Shown: in pieces, positions 43,610 through 52,679 of the stretch
Layout: every line of letters begins with the position of its first letter
Position numbering within the stretch: position 1 is the stretch's first letter
Assembly: GCF_902833085.1 (NCBI RefSeq)
Contig: NZ_CADFEB010000006.1
Coordinates: forward strand, 62,001 to 126,000
Direction: 5' to 3'
DNA from: Burkholderia ubonensis
Lineage (GTDB): Bacteria; Pseudomonadota; Gammaproteobacteria; Burkholderiales; Burkholderiaceae
DNA length: 64,000 nucleotides
Translations under genes and position numbers: made by a program
Notes under the pieces: model-generated
Databases searched by the model: none
What the model saw: the letters and a program-made list of their open reading frames with translations, nothing else
What the model was told of the DNA's origin: nothing

Positions 43610-45208
43610 TTACTTCTTCAGCGTCCGGTACGACACGAGATCGTTGATCGGCCCGATTTCCGGGCCGGTGACGCCCGGCCGCGTCGCGACCTGCACGACC
43701 TTCTCGAACATGATGATGAACGGCGAGCGCGCGAGCACCGCCTTCTGCAGCGCCTCGTAGCGCTGCGCGCGCTTGGGCGGCGACGGCTCGGCCAGCGCGG
43801 CCTCGGTGTCCTTCGTCAGCTGCGGGATGTCCCAGCTGTTGCGCCACGCGAGCATCTTGGTCGTCGACTGGTCCGAATTGTCAGGATTCCACGCGAAGCC
43901 GCGCGCGTTGCTGTTCGGGTCCATGTAGTCCGGCGACCATTCGCCGATGAAGATGTCGTGCTGGCGCGCGCGATACTTGCCGATCGCCTGCTTCGCGTCG
44001 CCCGGGATCAGCTTCACCTGGATGCCGGCCTGCGCGAAGTTCGCCTGCAGCGCCTGCGCGATCTCGAGGAACGGGTAGTCGTTCGGCATGTCCATCGACA
44101 CCGTGAAGCCGTTCGGCAGCCCGGCCTTCGCGAGCAGCGCCTTCGCCTTCGCGACGTCCTGCCTGTACGGGCGCGCGTTCGACGCGCCGAGAAAGCCTTC
44201 CGGCAGGAAGGTCTGGTGAACCTTGTAGCTGGCGCTGACGATGTTGCGCTGGATGCCGTCGTAGTCGACGAGCCACTTCATCGCCTCCTGCACCTCGGGC
44301 TTCGCGAGGTTCGGGTTCTTCGTGTTCAGGCTCAGGTACAGCAGCGCGGACACCGGCCACGCGGCGACCTTGATCTTGCCGGCCTTCGACAGCGCGGCGA
44401 GGCTGTCGGGGCTCAGGTTGCGCGCCGCGTCGGCGTCGCCGTTCTCGAGCAGCAGGCGCTGCGCGGACGCCTCGGGCACATGGCGCAGCACGACGCGCTG
44501 CATCGGATACGGCGTGCGGTACGCGTCGAAGCGCTGCAGCACGATGCTCTCGTTCGGCGTCCACTTGACGAGCTTGTACGGGCCGGAGCCGGCGTCGTTG
44601 GTGCGCAGCCAGCCGCTGCCGAGATCGTTGCCCTGCTGGTGCGACAGCAGCAGTTTCTTGTCGAACACGGATGCCGGGCACGCGCTCAGCACGTTGAGCA
44701 CGAAGCTCGGCGCGTACTTGCGGTCGGTTTCGAGCACGACGGTCTGCGGATCGAGCGCGCGGACCTTCTGCGCGACGTTCGCCTTCGTGAGGCCGAGATC
44801 GCCGAGCACGCCCGCCGGGCCCTTGTCGAGCAGCACGGTGCGCTGCAGCGACCACGCGACGTCGTCGGCGGTCAGCGGATTGCCGGAATGGAACGTGAGG
44901 CCGGGGCGCAGCTTGAACGTGTAGGTGACGCCGTCCGCGCCGACGCTCCACGACTGCGCGATCTGCCCGTCGAAGCGCGTCGGGTCCTTCAGGTCGACGC
45001 GCACGAGCCGTTCGTAGGTGTTCGCCGCATACTCGGACGGCACGAGCTCGTAGATCACGCTCGGGTCGAGCGACGTGAACTCGGCGAGCTGCGTCGCGAC
45101 GACGAAGATGCCGGGCGGCGTCGCCGCATGGGCCGGCGCCGTCGGCGCGAGCGTGATGAATGCGGTGAGCGTGGCGCTGACGAACAGCCTGGACAGCAGA
45201 TGCTTCAT
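43610..45208 (-). CDS. Peptide-type ABC substrate-binding protein, paralogue of 33907-35517
   Basis: A 532-residue SBP family 5 protein with a signal peptide (SATLTAFITLAPTAPAHA). It shares long near-identical stretches with the first binding protein (KYRARQHDI, FAWNPDNSD, SWDIPQLTKDT, GPINDLVSYR). No permease or ATPase gene is adjacent, so it probably feeds the transporter at 14936-18655 or one elsewhere. The two genes look like a duplication followed by divergence. Confidence 0.93.
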   Translation of the reverse strand: MKHLLSRLFVSATLTAFITLAPTAPAHAATPPGIFVVATQLAEFTSLDPSVIYELVPSEYAANTYERLVRVDLKDPTRFDGQIAQSWSVGADGVTYTFKLRPGLTFHSGNPLTADDVAWSLQRTVLLDKGPAGVLGDLGLTKANVAQKVRALDPQTVVLETDRKYAPSFVLNVLSACPASVFDKKLLLSHQQGNDLGSGWLRTNDAGSGPYKLVKWTPNESIVLQRFDAYRTPYPMQRVVLRHVPEASAQRLLLENGDADAARNLSPDSLAALSKAGKIKVAAWPVSALLYLSLNTKNPNLAKPEVQEAMKWLVDYDGIQRNIVSASYKVHQTFLPEGFLGASNARPYRQDVAKAKALLAKAGLPNGFTVSMDMPNDYPFLEIAQALQANFAQAGIQVKLIPGDAKQAIGKYRARQHDIFIGEWSPDYMDPNSNARGFAWNPDNSDQSTTKMLAWRNSWDIPQLTKDTEAALAEPSPPKRAQRYEALQKAVLARSPFIIMFEKVVQVATRPGVTGPEIGPINDLVSYRTLKK

Positions 45209-45317
45209 GCGGGCTCCATCGGAAAGAGATCGTGGTGCGATTCTCTCATCGACGGACGCCCGGGTAAAAATATTCGGTGCGCGCGCGGATCGGGCGATCG
45301 CGCGCGGGTGCGGTGGA

Positions 45318-45662
45318 TCAGATCGCGCAGCGTGCGATCGCGAAGCGCATCGCTTCCTCGGGCGGCTCGCTCGCGGTGCCGCGCACGACCTTGATGACCG
45401 AGCCGGAGCCGGACGGCGTGAGCGTGACGAAGTACGAGCGCGAGCCGACCGTGATGTCGGTCACGCCGCCGTGGTGCGAGCGCTGCACGTCCGACAGCCG
45501 GCTGTCGAGGCAGTTGGCGATCGCGTCGGCGGGGCGCTGCGACGACACGTAGATCATCGCCCCGGCGCCGGAATCGGCCGAGCCGGACGAATCGGACGTC
45601 GGCGCGGAACCGCAGGCGGCGAGCACGGCGGCGGCGGGGAGGAGTAGCAGGAATCGTTTCAT
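45318..45662 (-). CDS. Small lipoprotein, hypothetical
   Basis: A 114-residue predicted lipoprotein: signal MKRFLLLLPAAAVLAAC with a lipobox, then a Ser/Gly-rich linker and a compact domain (IYVSSQRPADAIANCLDSRL, YFVTLTPSGSGSVIKVVRG). The start at 45662 is set by the lipoprotein signal. It lies 109 bases upstream, on the same strand, of the second binding-protein gene. No function is recognised. Confidence 0.75.
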   Translation of the reverse strand: MKRFLLLLPAAAVLAACGSAPTSDSSGSADSGAGAMIYVSSQRPADAIANCLDSRLSDVQRSHHGGVTDITVGSRSYFVTLTPSGSGSVIKVVRGTASEPPEEAMRFAIARCAI

Positions 45663-45842
45663 GGCGGGTCGTCGGGTCTCTCGTGTCGAGGCTGGAACGC
45701 GGGGCAGGCGAAACGCGAAGCTTCGCAACGAAACCGCCCGGCATCGCGCTGCGGGGGCAGCGGATGCGGGAGGCGGTTGACGGCGAAGTATACCCGCAGG
45801 GCGCGACGCGCATGACGCGCTGAAACGATTCGAAACAACAAG

Positions 45843-45871
45843 CGCCCGCTGCCGCAGCGCGGCAGCGGGCG
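45843..45871 (-). terminator. Terminator of the small periplasmic protein gene
   Basis: A 12-bp perfect stem (45843-45854 with 45860-45871) and 5-base loop is followed on the minus strand by CTTGTTGTTTC. It sits 26 bases past the stop of the gene at 45897-46226. Confidence 0.7.
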
Positions 45872-45896
45872 TCCGAAGTTCACCGAGGCCGGGCGC

Positions 45897-46226
45897 TTAT
45901 TGGCCGATCTTGTTGCTGACCGCGTTTTCCTGCTGGTTCAGCACGCGCTGTTCCGGCTTGGTGAGGTGACCGCCGTTCTGGGCCGCCATGTCCCGCTCTT
46001 CCTGGCGGATCTTGTGGTCGTCGCGGTGCAGGCGCGTGGCCTGCGCGTGCGACATCTCGCCTTCCTTGACTTCGTGGTGGATGCGGCGGTTCTGGTTCGC
46101 GAGGCGCTGGTTCACCTCTTCACGGCGCGGGTGCGCTTTCTGCCACGGCGTGTCGGCGAACGCGCTGCCGGTCAGGACCGACATCAGGGTGGCGGCGATC
46201 GCGAGGTGGCGGGTGAGGGCTCGCAT
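45897..46226 (-). CDS. Small charged periplasmic protein, hypothetical
   Basis: A 109-residue exported protein (signal MRALTRHLAIAATLMSVLTG, cleavage near AFA). The mature part is helical, very charged and His-rich, with repeated R/N/Q/H motifs (REEVNQRLANQNRRIHHE, ATRLHRDDHKIRQEERDM). It looks like a periplasmic helical or metal-buffering protein; no enzyme motif is present. It has its own terminator and stands alone. Confidence 0.75.
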   Translation of the reverse strand: MRALTRHLAIAATLMSVLTGSAFADTPWQKAHPRREEVNQRLANQNRRIHHEVKEGEMSHAQATRLHRDDHKIRQEERDMAAQNGGHLTKPEQRVLNQQENAVSNKIGQ

Positions 46227-46343
46227 GGTGTGTTCTCCTGTCGTTGCGCGGAGGAATTTCCGGCGCTTGACCCAAGAACGGGCCGTGCACCATGCATGTT
46301 GACGGCCAGTTTGTATCCTTTGTGAGGGTTTATTACGCGCGCG

Positions 46344-47261
46344 TCAGGGGAGACGGTAGTACTTGCCCGGCGTCACTTCGTCCGGCAGCGGTTCGCCGTT
46401 CAGCTCCAGCAGCGTGCGCTCGATCTGCCGCGTGATCGCGTCGAGCGCGAGATGGTTCGGGCCGGCGCCGAACGGCTCGGCGATCGCATGGGCGATCGCG
46501 TCGAGCGCAATCAGCGTGTACGCGACGAACACCGTGACGAACGGCGTGGCGGCGCCGATCGAATCGACGAGCCCGAACGGCAGCAGCATGCAATACGCGT
46601 AGATGGTCCGGTGCAGCAGCACGTCGTACGAGAACGGGATCGGCGTCGACGCGATGCGCTCGCAGCCGCTCACCATCGCGACCAGCTCGTCGAGCCGCGC
46701 GTCGAGCATCCACAGGCGGGTGTCCGCGAGGCGGCCGGCGTCGGCGCGCGCGGCGAGCGTCGTGCGCAGCCCATGCAGGATCGCGATCGGGCGGAACTTC
46801 AGCGGCTCGACTTGCGCGTAGGTCGCGTCGTCGAGGCGCGAGCGCAGGTCGGCCGCGGCGTCGGTGCCGCGCAGCTGATGCTTGAGCGCGTACACGAACG
46901 CGACCAGCGCGAGCATGAACGCGCGGCGTTCGCCATCGGTGTCGAACACGCGGTAGGCGAGCGTCTGCGACGCGAGCGTGCGTGCGGCGGTCAGCACGCC
47001 GCCCCACAGATGCCGCGCCTCGCGATAGCGGTCGTAGCTCGCGTTGTTGCGGAACGCGGCGAAGATCGCCAGCGTGAGGCCGATCAGCGTGAACGGCGTC
47101 GGGTTCAGCGGCACCTTCTCGCCCATCACGCGACCGCCGGTCCACAGTGCGACGATGCTGATCGCCAGCGTCAGCGCGAGCTGCGGCAGGATCGTCTGCA
47201 GCACCGAGCCGTTCCAGACGAACAGCATCCGCAGCCAGTGCTCGCGGGGACGGACGATCAT
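46344..47261 (-). CDS. Bestrophin-family channel
   Basis: A 305-residue bestrophin/YneE-like membrane protein: MIVRPREHWLRMLFVWNGSVL start, TPFTLIGLTLAIFAAFRNNASYDRYREAR (the diagnostic helix and arginine-rich loop), then FGLVDSIGAATPFVTVFVAY. Bacterial members are pentameric ion channels. The ATG at 47261 has AAGGAG upstream. It lies 13 bases after the molybdoenzyme gene and is probably cotranscribed. Confidence 0.9.
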   Translation of the reverse strand: MIVRPREHWLRMLFVWNGSVLQTILPQLALTLAISIVALWTGGRVMGEKVPLNPTPFTLIGLTLAIFAAFRNNASYDRYREARHLWGGVLTAARTLASQTLAYRVFDTDGERRAFMLALVAFVYALKHQLRGTDAAADLRSRLDDATYAQVEPLKFRPIAILHGLRTTLAARADAGRLADTRLWMLDARLDELVAMVSGCERIASTPIPFSYDVLLHRTIYAYCMLLPFGLVDSIGAATPFVTVFVAYTLIALDAIAHAIAEPFGAGPNHLALDAITRQIERTLLELNGEPLPDEVTPGKYYRLP

Positions 47262-47274
47262 CGCGCGTTCTCCT

Positions 47275-49599
47275 TCAGGCGGCCTGCACGGCCGGCGCGG
47301 CGGCGCGGTGCAGCAGCACCGGCAGCGATTTCGACGTCGGCGTGTTGCAGACGTCGCCGACGCTGTCGAGCGGCACGAGCGGGTTCGTCTCCGGATAATA
47401 CGCGCCGATGCAGCCGCGCGGAATATCGTAGGCGACGAGCAGGAAGCCGTCGGCACGCCGCTCGATGCCGTCGTGCCACACCGTCTCCATGTCGACCCAT
47501 TCGCCGGCCTTCAGGCCGAGCATCGCGAGATCGTCCGGGTTGACGAACACGACGCGGCGCTGGCCGAACACGCCGCGATAGCGGTCGTCGAGCCCGTACA
47601 CGGTGGTGTTGTACTGGTCGTGGGAGCGGGTCGTCATCAGCGTCATCAGGCGCTCGCCGTGCAGCGCGCGGGCGCGCTGGATCGGCGTGTCGGACGGCAG
47701 CGCGTGCGCGATGAAGTTCGCCTTGGCCGTCGGCGTCAGCCACTCGCGGTCGCGCGACGCGACGCGCAGATGGAAGCCGCCCGGCTTCGCGATGCGCGCG
47801 TTGTAGTCGTAGAAGCCGTCGAGGGTTGCCTCGATCGCGTCGCGCACCTTCGCGTAGTCATCCTTGTAGGCGAGCCAGTCGATCTTGCCGCTGCCGAACA
47901 GCGCATGGCCGATGTGCGCGACGATCGCCGTCTCCGACATCAGGAGCGGCGACGCCGGCTTGTTCATCCCGTACGACACGTGCACCATGCTCATCGAATC
48001 CTCGACGGTCACGCCTTGCGGCACGTTGTCCTGCAGGTCGATCTCGGTGCGGCCGAGCGTCGGCAGGATCAGCGCGTCGCGGCCGTGGACCAGATGGCTG
48101 CGGTTCAGCTTCGTCGTGATGTGCACGGTCAGGTCGCAGCGGCGCAGCCCCTCCCACGTGCGCGGCGTGTCGGGCGTCGCCATCGCGAAGTTGCCGCCGA
48201 GGCCGATGAACACCTTCAGGTGGCCTTCGAGCATCGCCTCGATCGTCTCGACGACGTCGTAGCCGTGCCGGCGCGGCGGCTCGAAATCGAACACCTCACC
48301 GAGCCGGTCGAGGAACGCCTGCGACGGCTTTTCCTCGATGCCGACCGTGCGGTTGCCCTGCACGTTCGAATGGCCGCGCACCGGGCACAGGCCCGCGCCG
48401 GGGCGGCCGATGTTGCCGCGCATCAGCATCAGGTTCGTCAGCATCTGCACGGTCGCGACCGAATGCTTGTGCTGCGTGAGGCCCATCCCCCACGTCGCGA
48501 TCACGCGTTCGCTGCGTGCATAGAGCTGCGCGAGGCCGTCGATCTGCTCGTACGGCACGCCGCTCTCGGCGGTGAGCGCCGACCAGCTTTCCGCGCGTAG
48601 GTCGGCGGCGAACGCGTCGAAGCCGGCCGCGTGCTCCGCGATGAACGCGGTGTCGAGCACGCGCGCCGCGCCGTTCTTGCGCGCTGCGTCGTCGAGTTCG
48701 AGCACGCGCTTCGCGATGCCCTTGATCAGCGCGAAATCGCCGCCGATCGTCGGCTGGATGAACGTCGACGCGATGTCGGTGCCCGACATCGTCAGCATCT
48801 CGAGCGGGCTTTGCGGGTCCGCGAAGCGCTCCAGGCCGCGCTCCTTCAGCGGGTTGATCGACACGATCGTCGCGCCGCGCTTCGCGCATTCGCGCAGCTC
48901 GCCCATCATCCGCGGATGGTTCGTCGCCGGGTTCTGCCCGAAGATCAGCAGCGTGTCGGCCAGCTCGAAGTCGTCGAGCGTGACCGTGCCCTTGCCGACG
49001 CCGACCGACGGCGGCAGCCCCCGGCTCGTCGCCTCGTGGCACATGTTCGAGCAGTCGGGGAAGTTGTTCGTGCCGTACCGGCGCACCAGCAGCTGATACA
49101 GGAACGCCGCCTCGTTGCTCGCGCGGCCGGACGTGTAGAACGCGGCCTGGTTCGGGTCGGGCAGCGCGCGCAGATGACGGGCGATCAGCTCGAACGCGTC
49201 GTCCCACGCGACCGGCACGTAGCGGTCGGTGCGCGCGTCGTAGATCATCGGCTCGGTGAGCCGCCCGTGCTGTTCGAGCTCGTAGTCGGTCTGCTCGAGC
49301 AGCGCGGTGACCGTGTGCGCGGCGAAGAACGCCCGCGTCACGCGCTTGCCGGTCGCCTCGGCCGCGACGGCTTTCACGCCGTTCTCGCAGAACTCGAAGG
49401 TCGACGCATGCTTGCGGTCCGGCCACGCGCACCCGGGGCAGTCGAAGCCGTCCGGCTGGTTCTGGCGGAACAGCGTGCGGTAGTTGCCGCCGGCGACCTT
49501 TTCCTTGATCAGGTTGATCGTGACGGCCTTCAGCGCACCCCAGCCGGCGGCGGGATGGGTGTACGGCTCGATGCGTGGGTTGGCGGGCTTCTTTTTCAT
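47275..49599 (-). CDS. FdhF/YdeP-family molybdopterin oxidoreductase
   Basis: A 774-residue molybdopterin oxidoreductase alpha subunit of the YdeP type. The N-terminus has GFDCPGCAWPDRKH, not the Cys4 iron-sulfur motif of true formate dehydrogenases. The Mo-cofactor domain includes GRASNEAAFLYQLLVR and CHEATSRGLP, and the C-terminal dinucleotide-binding domain includes MTTRSHDQYNTTVYG. The physiological substrate of the group is not settled. It is divergent from a MocR regulator with clustered GTAC sites between them. The gene after it is a bestrophin. Confidence 0.9.
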   Translation of the reverse strand: MKKKPANPRIEPYTHPAAGWGALKAVTINLIKEKVAGGNYRTLFRQNQPDGFDCPGCAWPDRKHASTFEFCENGVKAVAAEATGKRVTRAFFAAHTVTALLEQTDYELEQHGRLTEPMIYDARTDRYVPVAWDDAFELIARHLRALPDPNQAAFYTSGRASNEAAFLYQLLVRRYGTNNFPDCSNMCHEATSRGLPPSVGVGKGTVTLDDFELADTLLIFGQNPATNHPRMMGELRECAKRGATIVSINPLKERGLERFADPQSPLEMLTMSGTDIASTFIQPTIGGDFALIKGIAKRVLELDDAARKNGAARVLDTAFIAEHAAGFDAFAADLRAESWSALTAESGVPYEQIDGLAQLYARSERVIATWGMGLTQHKHSVATVQMLTNLMLMRGNIGRPGAGLCPVRGHSNVQGNRTVGIEEKPSQAFLDRLGEVFDFEPPRRHGYDVVETIEAMLEGHLKVFIGLGGNFAMATPDTPRTWEGLRRCDLTVHITTKLNRSHLVHGRDALILPTLGRTEIDLQDNVPQGVTVEDSMSMVHVSYGMNKPASPLLMSETAIVAHIGHALFGSGKIDWLAYKDDYAKVRDAIEATLDGFYDYNARIAKPGGFHLRVASRDREWLTPTAKANFIAHALPSDTPIQRARALHGERLMTLMTTRSHDQYNTTVYGLDDRYRGVFGQRRVVFVNPDDLAMLGLKAGEWVDMETVWHDGIERRADGFLLVAYDIPRGCIGAYYPETNPLVPLDSVGDVCNTPTSKSLPVLLHRAAAPAVQAA

Positions 49600-49660
49600 G
49601 ATGCGGTGTGTCGGGGGGGAAGCGATGGACGCAGGTTACGCGCGGCCCGCCGCCTGCTGC

Positions 49661-49730
49661 GTGTACACCTTTTCATTCCAAAAAAGAGTACAGTTGCGGC
49701 AATCTGACGCAATGCGGTACAGAACTGTAC
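49661..49730. promoter_or_regulatory. Cluster of GTAC-centred sites between the molybdoenzyme and mocR genes
   Basis: GTGTACAC at 49661-49668, GTACAG at 49688-49693, and GTACAG-AA-CTGTAC at 49717-49730 lie in the 144-bp divergent region. Repeated half-sites of this kind suit a MocR/GntR dimer and could autoregulate mocR and control the molybdoenzyme. Confidence 0.5.
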
Positions 49731-49743
49731 GTGTGAAGGCAAT

Positions 49744-51180
49744 TTGAAAGAAACCCGCGTGAAGCGCTACGACAAACTGGCCGACGATCTCGAGGCGCAG
49801 ATCGACAACGGCGTCTACCGGCCGGGCGAGCGGATTCCGTCGGTGCGCCAGGCGAGCCGTCAGCACCGGCTCAGCATCACGACCGTGCTGCGCGCGTACC
49901 TGGTGCTCGAAAGCCGCGGGCTGATCGAGAGCCGCCCGCAGTCCGGCTATTTCGTGAAGGCGCGCATGGCGCAGGCGGCCGTCGCGGAGCTGCATGCGTC
50001 CACGCCGACGGCCGCGCCGTCGTCGGTGGACGTGAGCCGGCTCGTGCTGTCGACGCTGCGCTCGATCTCGCGCGACGACGCGGTGCCGCTCGGCTCGCCG
50101 TATCCGGACGCGGCGCAGTTTCCGGTGCAGCGGCTCGCGCGGCACGCGCAGACGATCGCGCGCCGGCGCACGCGCTGGGGCGTGATCGACGACCTGCCGC
50201 CCGGCAACCAGGAGCTGATCCGGCAGATCGCGCGGCGCTACCTGGAGAGCGGGATCGCGGTTGAGCGCGACGAGATCATCGTGACGATCGGCGCGACGGA
50301 AGCGATCAACCTGTGCCTGCAGGCGGTCGCGAAGCCGGGCGATACGATCGCGGTGGAATCGCCGACGTTCTACGCGATGCTGCACGCGATCGAGCGGATG
50401 GGCATGCGCGCGATCGAGGTGGCGACGCATCCGGGCGACGGGATCGATATCGATGCGCTGGCGCGGATACTCGAACGCGAGCCGATCGCCGCGTGCATGG
50501 TGATGCCGAATTTCCAGAATCCGCTCGGCTTCCTGATGCCGGATGCGCGCAAGCGCGCGCTCGTCGAGCTGCTCGCGAAGCACCGGGTGCCGGTGATCGA
50601 GAACGACGTCTATCAGGAGCTGTACTACGGCGACGCGCGGCCGAGCGCGCTGAAGTCGTTCGACCAGGACGGGCTCGTGCTGCACTGCGCGTCGTTCTCG
50701 AAGAGCCTGTCGCCCGGCTACCGGATCGGCTGGGCGATGCCGGGCCGGTATCGCGATCAGGTCGAGAAGCTGAAATTCCTGAACACGCTCGCGACGCCGG
50801 TGACCGAGCAGCTGGCGATCGCCGAATACCTGAAGCACGACGGATACGACTTCCACCTGAGGCGGATCCGCAAGCAGTACGCGCAGCAGGCGAACCTGAT
50901 GAGCGCGATGGTGCGGCGCTTCTTTCCGGAGGGCACGCGGCTGTCGCAGCCGCAGGGCGGCTACGTGCTGTGGGTCGAGCTGCCGCCGCAGGTCGACGCG
51001 ATGCGCCTGTACCAGCTGGCGCTCGCGCAGCGGATCACCGTCGGGCCCGGGCACATGTTCTCGACCAGCGGCGACTACCGGCACTTCATCCGCCTGAACT
51101 ACAGCTATCCGTGGTCGGCGCAGATCGAGCAGGCGCTGAAGGTGCTCGGGCGGCTGGCCGGGGAGTGCGCGAAAGCGTGA
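49744..51180 (+). CDS. MocR-type GntR/aminotransferase regulator
   Basis: A 478-residue MocR protein: an N-terminal GntR winged helix (YRPGERIPSVRQASRQHRLSITTVLRAYLVLESRGLI) and a fold-type I aminotransferase domain. The PLP-lysine sits in CASFSKSLSPGYR. These regulators sense PLP-linked metabolites. Start choice is uncertain: TTG 49744 has AAGG close upstream, and GTG 49759 gives a more compact N-terminus. It is divergent from the molybdoenzyme gene, the likely target. Confidence 0.9.
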   Translation: MKETRVKRYDKLADDLEAQIDNGVYRPGERIPSVRQASRQHRLSITTVLRAYLVLESRGLIESRPQSGYFVKARMAQAAVAELHASTPTAAPSSVDVSRLVLSTLRSISRDDAVPLGSPYPDAAQFPVQRLARHAQTIARRRTRWGVIDDLPPGNQELIRQIARRYLESGIAVERDEIIVTIGATEAINLCLQAVAKPGDTIAVESPTFYAMLHAIERMGMRAIEVATHPGDGIDIDALARILEREPIAACMVMPNFQNPLGFLMPDARKRALVELLAKHRVPVIENDVYQELYYGDARPSALKSFDQDGLVLHCASFSKSLSPGYRIGWAMPGRYRDQVEKLKFLNTLATPVTEQLAIAEYLKHDGYDFHLRRIRKQYAQQANLMSAMVRRFFPEGTRLSQPQGGYVLWVELPPQVDAMRLYQLALAQRITVGPGHMFSTSGDYRHFIRLNYSYPWSAQIEQALKVLGRLAGECAKA

Positions 51181-51182
51181 GC

Positions 51183-51206
51183 GCGCGCCGGCCGGGTTCG
51201 GCCGGC
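51183..51206. terminator. Hairpin between convergent mocR and mechanosensitive channel genes
   Basis: A 10-bp perfect stem (51183-51192 with 51197-51206) with a GGTT loop fills the convergent gap and probably terminates both transcripts, without a T-run. Confidence 0.55.
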
Positions 51207-51218
51207 GCGGCGCGGGCG

Positions 51219-52478
51219 TCAGGCGGCCGGCGCGGCGTCCCGCTGCATCTGCGCGCCGGCCGCGCGCGGCGAGGCCGCCGTCATCTGCCGCATGTCGAAC
51301 CCCGACGGGTGCTGGTACACGCGCAGCCCGAACTCCGGCAGCACCGCGATCAGGTGATCGAACAGGTCTGACTGGATCGACTCGTAATCGACCCAAGTCG
51401 TCGTGTCGGTGAAGCAGTACAGCTCGAGCGGAATGCCTTCGGCGGTCAGCGGCAGCTGCCGCGCCATGCAGGTCATGTCGCGACGGATGCGCGGATGCCG
51501 CGCGAGATAGCTCGCCACATACGCGCGGAACGTGCCGAGGTTCGTCAGCTGGCGGCGGTTCGCCGCGCATGCGCCGTCCGCGCCGAGCGCGCCGTTCCAT
51601 TGCGCGAGCGTGTCGGCCTTTTCCCCGAGATAGTCCTTCAGCAGCGTCAGGCGTTCGAGCCGCGCGATCTCGCCGGCGTCGAGGAAGCGCACGCTCGTCG
51701 CGTCGATGAACAGCGCGCGCTTGACGCGGCGCCCGCCGGCCTCGGTCATCCCGCGCCAGTTCTGGTAGCTCTCGTTGATCAGCTTCCAGGTCGGCACCGT
51801 GATGATCGTGTGATCGAAGTTCGCGATCTTGACGGTGTTGAGCGTGATGTCGATCACCGTGCCGTCCGCGCCGGCGGACGGCATCGTGATCCAGTCGCCG
51901 ATCCGCAGCATGTCGTTCGACGACAGCTGCACGCCCGCGACGAGGCCGAGCAGCGTGTCCTTGAAGATCAGCATCAGCACGGCCGACATCGCGCCGATCC
52001 CCGACAGCAGCAGGCCGATCTGCTTGCCGGTCGCTTCGCCGATCACGACGAGCGCGGCGGTGATGAACATCACGAGCTTGACGAGCTGCATCGCGCCCTT
52101 CAGCGACAGGCGCGGCTGGTCGCGCCGGCTCGACCGATACGTGTGCTCGAGCGCGGACAGCGTCGCGCTGATCGTCATCGTGACGAGGAACGCGATCAGC
52201 GCGAACAGCACCTTGTCGACGATCAGCGTGACCGTCGCCGGCACGCCGGGCACCATGCCGAGGCCGAACTTGATCACGACGAACGGGACGATGCGGGCGA
52301 GCCATTTGAACGCGCCGAACTCGAACAGCGCGTCGTCGACGCGGGTGGCGGAGAGCCGGGCGAGCCGCGCGACCACGCGGAACAGCAGGAAATGGACGGC
52401 GGCCGCAGCCGCGCAGGATACGGTCAGCAGGACGAGGGAGCCGACGAGCGGCGCATACCAGAGGTCATTCACGGTCAT
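51219..52478 (-). CDS. MscS-type mechanosensitive channel (YbdG-like)
   Basis: A 419-residue membrane protein with several N-terminal membrane segments and the MscS pore/beta domain (LLSGIGAMSAVLMLIFKDTLLGLVAGVQLSSNDMLRIGDWI). The C-terminal part (SIQSDLFDHLIAVLPEFGLRVYQ) resembles the YbdG subgroup. It opens under membrane tension to release solutes. The start at 52478 is set by MTVNDLWYAP; the frame is open further upstream without homology. It is divergent from the SulP gene. Confidence 0.88.
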   Translation of the reverse strand: MTVNDLWYAPLVGSLVLLTVSCAAAAAVHFLLFRVVARLARLSATRVDDALFEFGAFKWLARIVPFVVIKFGLGMVPGVPATVTLIVDKVLFALIAFLVTMTISATLSALEHTYRSSRRDQPRLSLKGAMQLVKLVMFITAALVVIGEATGKQIGLLLSGIGAMSAVLMLIFKDTLLGLVAGVQLSSNDMLRIGDWITMPSAGADGTVIDITLNTVKIANFDHTIITVPTWKLINESYQNWRGMTEAGGRRVKRALFIDATSVRFLDAGEIARLERLTLLKDYLGEKADTLAQWNGALGADGACAANRRQLTNLGTFRAYVASYLARHPRIRRDMTCMARQLPLTAEGIPLELYCFTDTTTWVDYESIQSDLFDHLIAVLPEFGLRVYQHPSGFDMRQMTAASPRAAGAQMQRDAAPAA

Positions 52479-52679
52479 GGGGTGGGGCAGGTTCCTTTCA
52501 AGCGTTGATTCGACGCCGCGTCGCGGCGTGCGCCCGGATTGTAGGGCACCTGTAAGGGACAGCTTTCGTGCGGCGGGGTTCCTGAACGGGGGCGCGCCGT
52601 TGGTTGCGCGCGCACTTGCCAGCGGCTGCCCGCCCGGGGCACGATGCGCTGAAGACCCGGCACGGACACGATTCAACGC

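Noticed and set aside
45279..45306. Imperfect hairpin upstream of the second binding-protein gene
   Set aside because: Stem interrupted by a bulge and followed only distantly by T residues; too weak to call.
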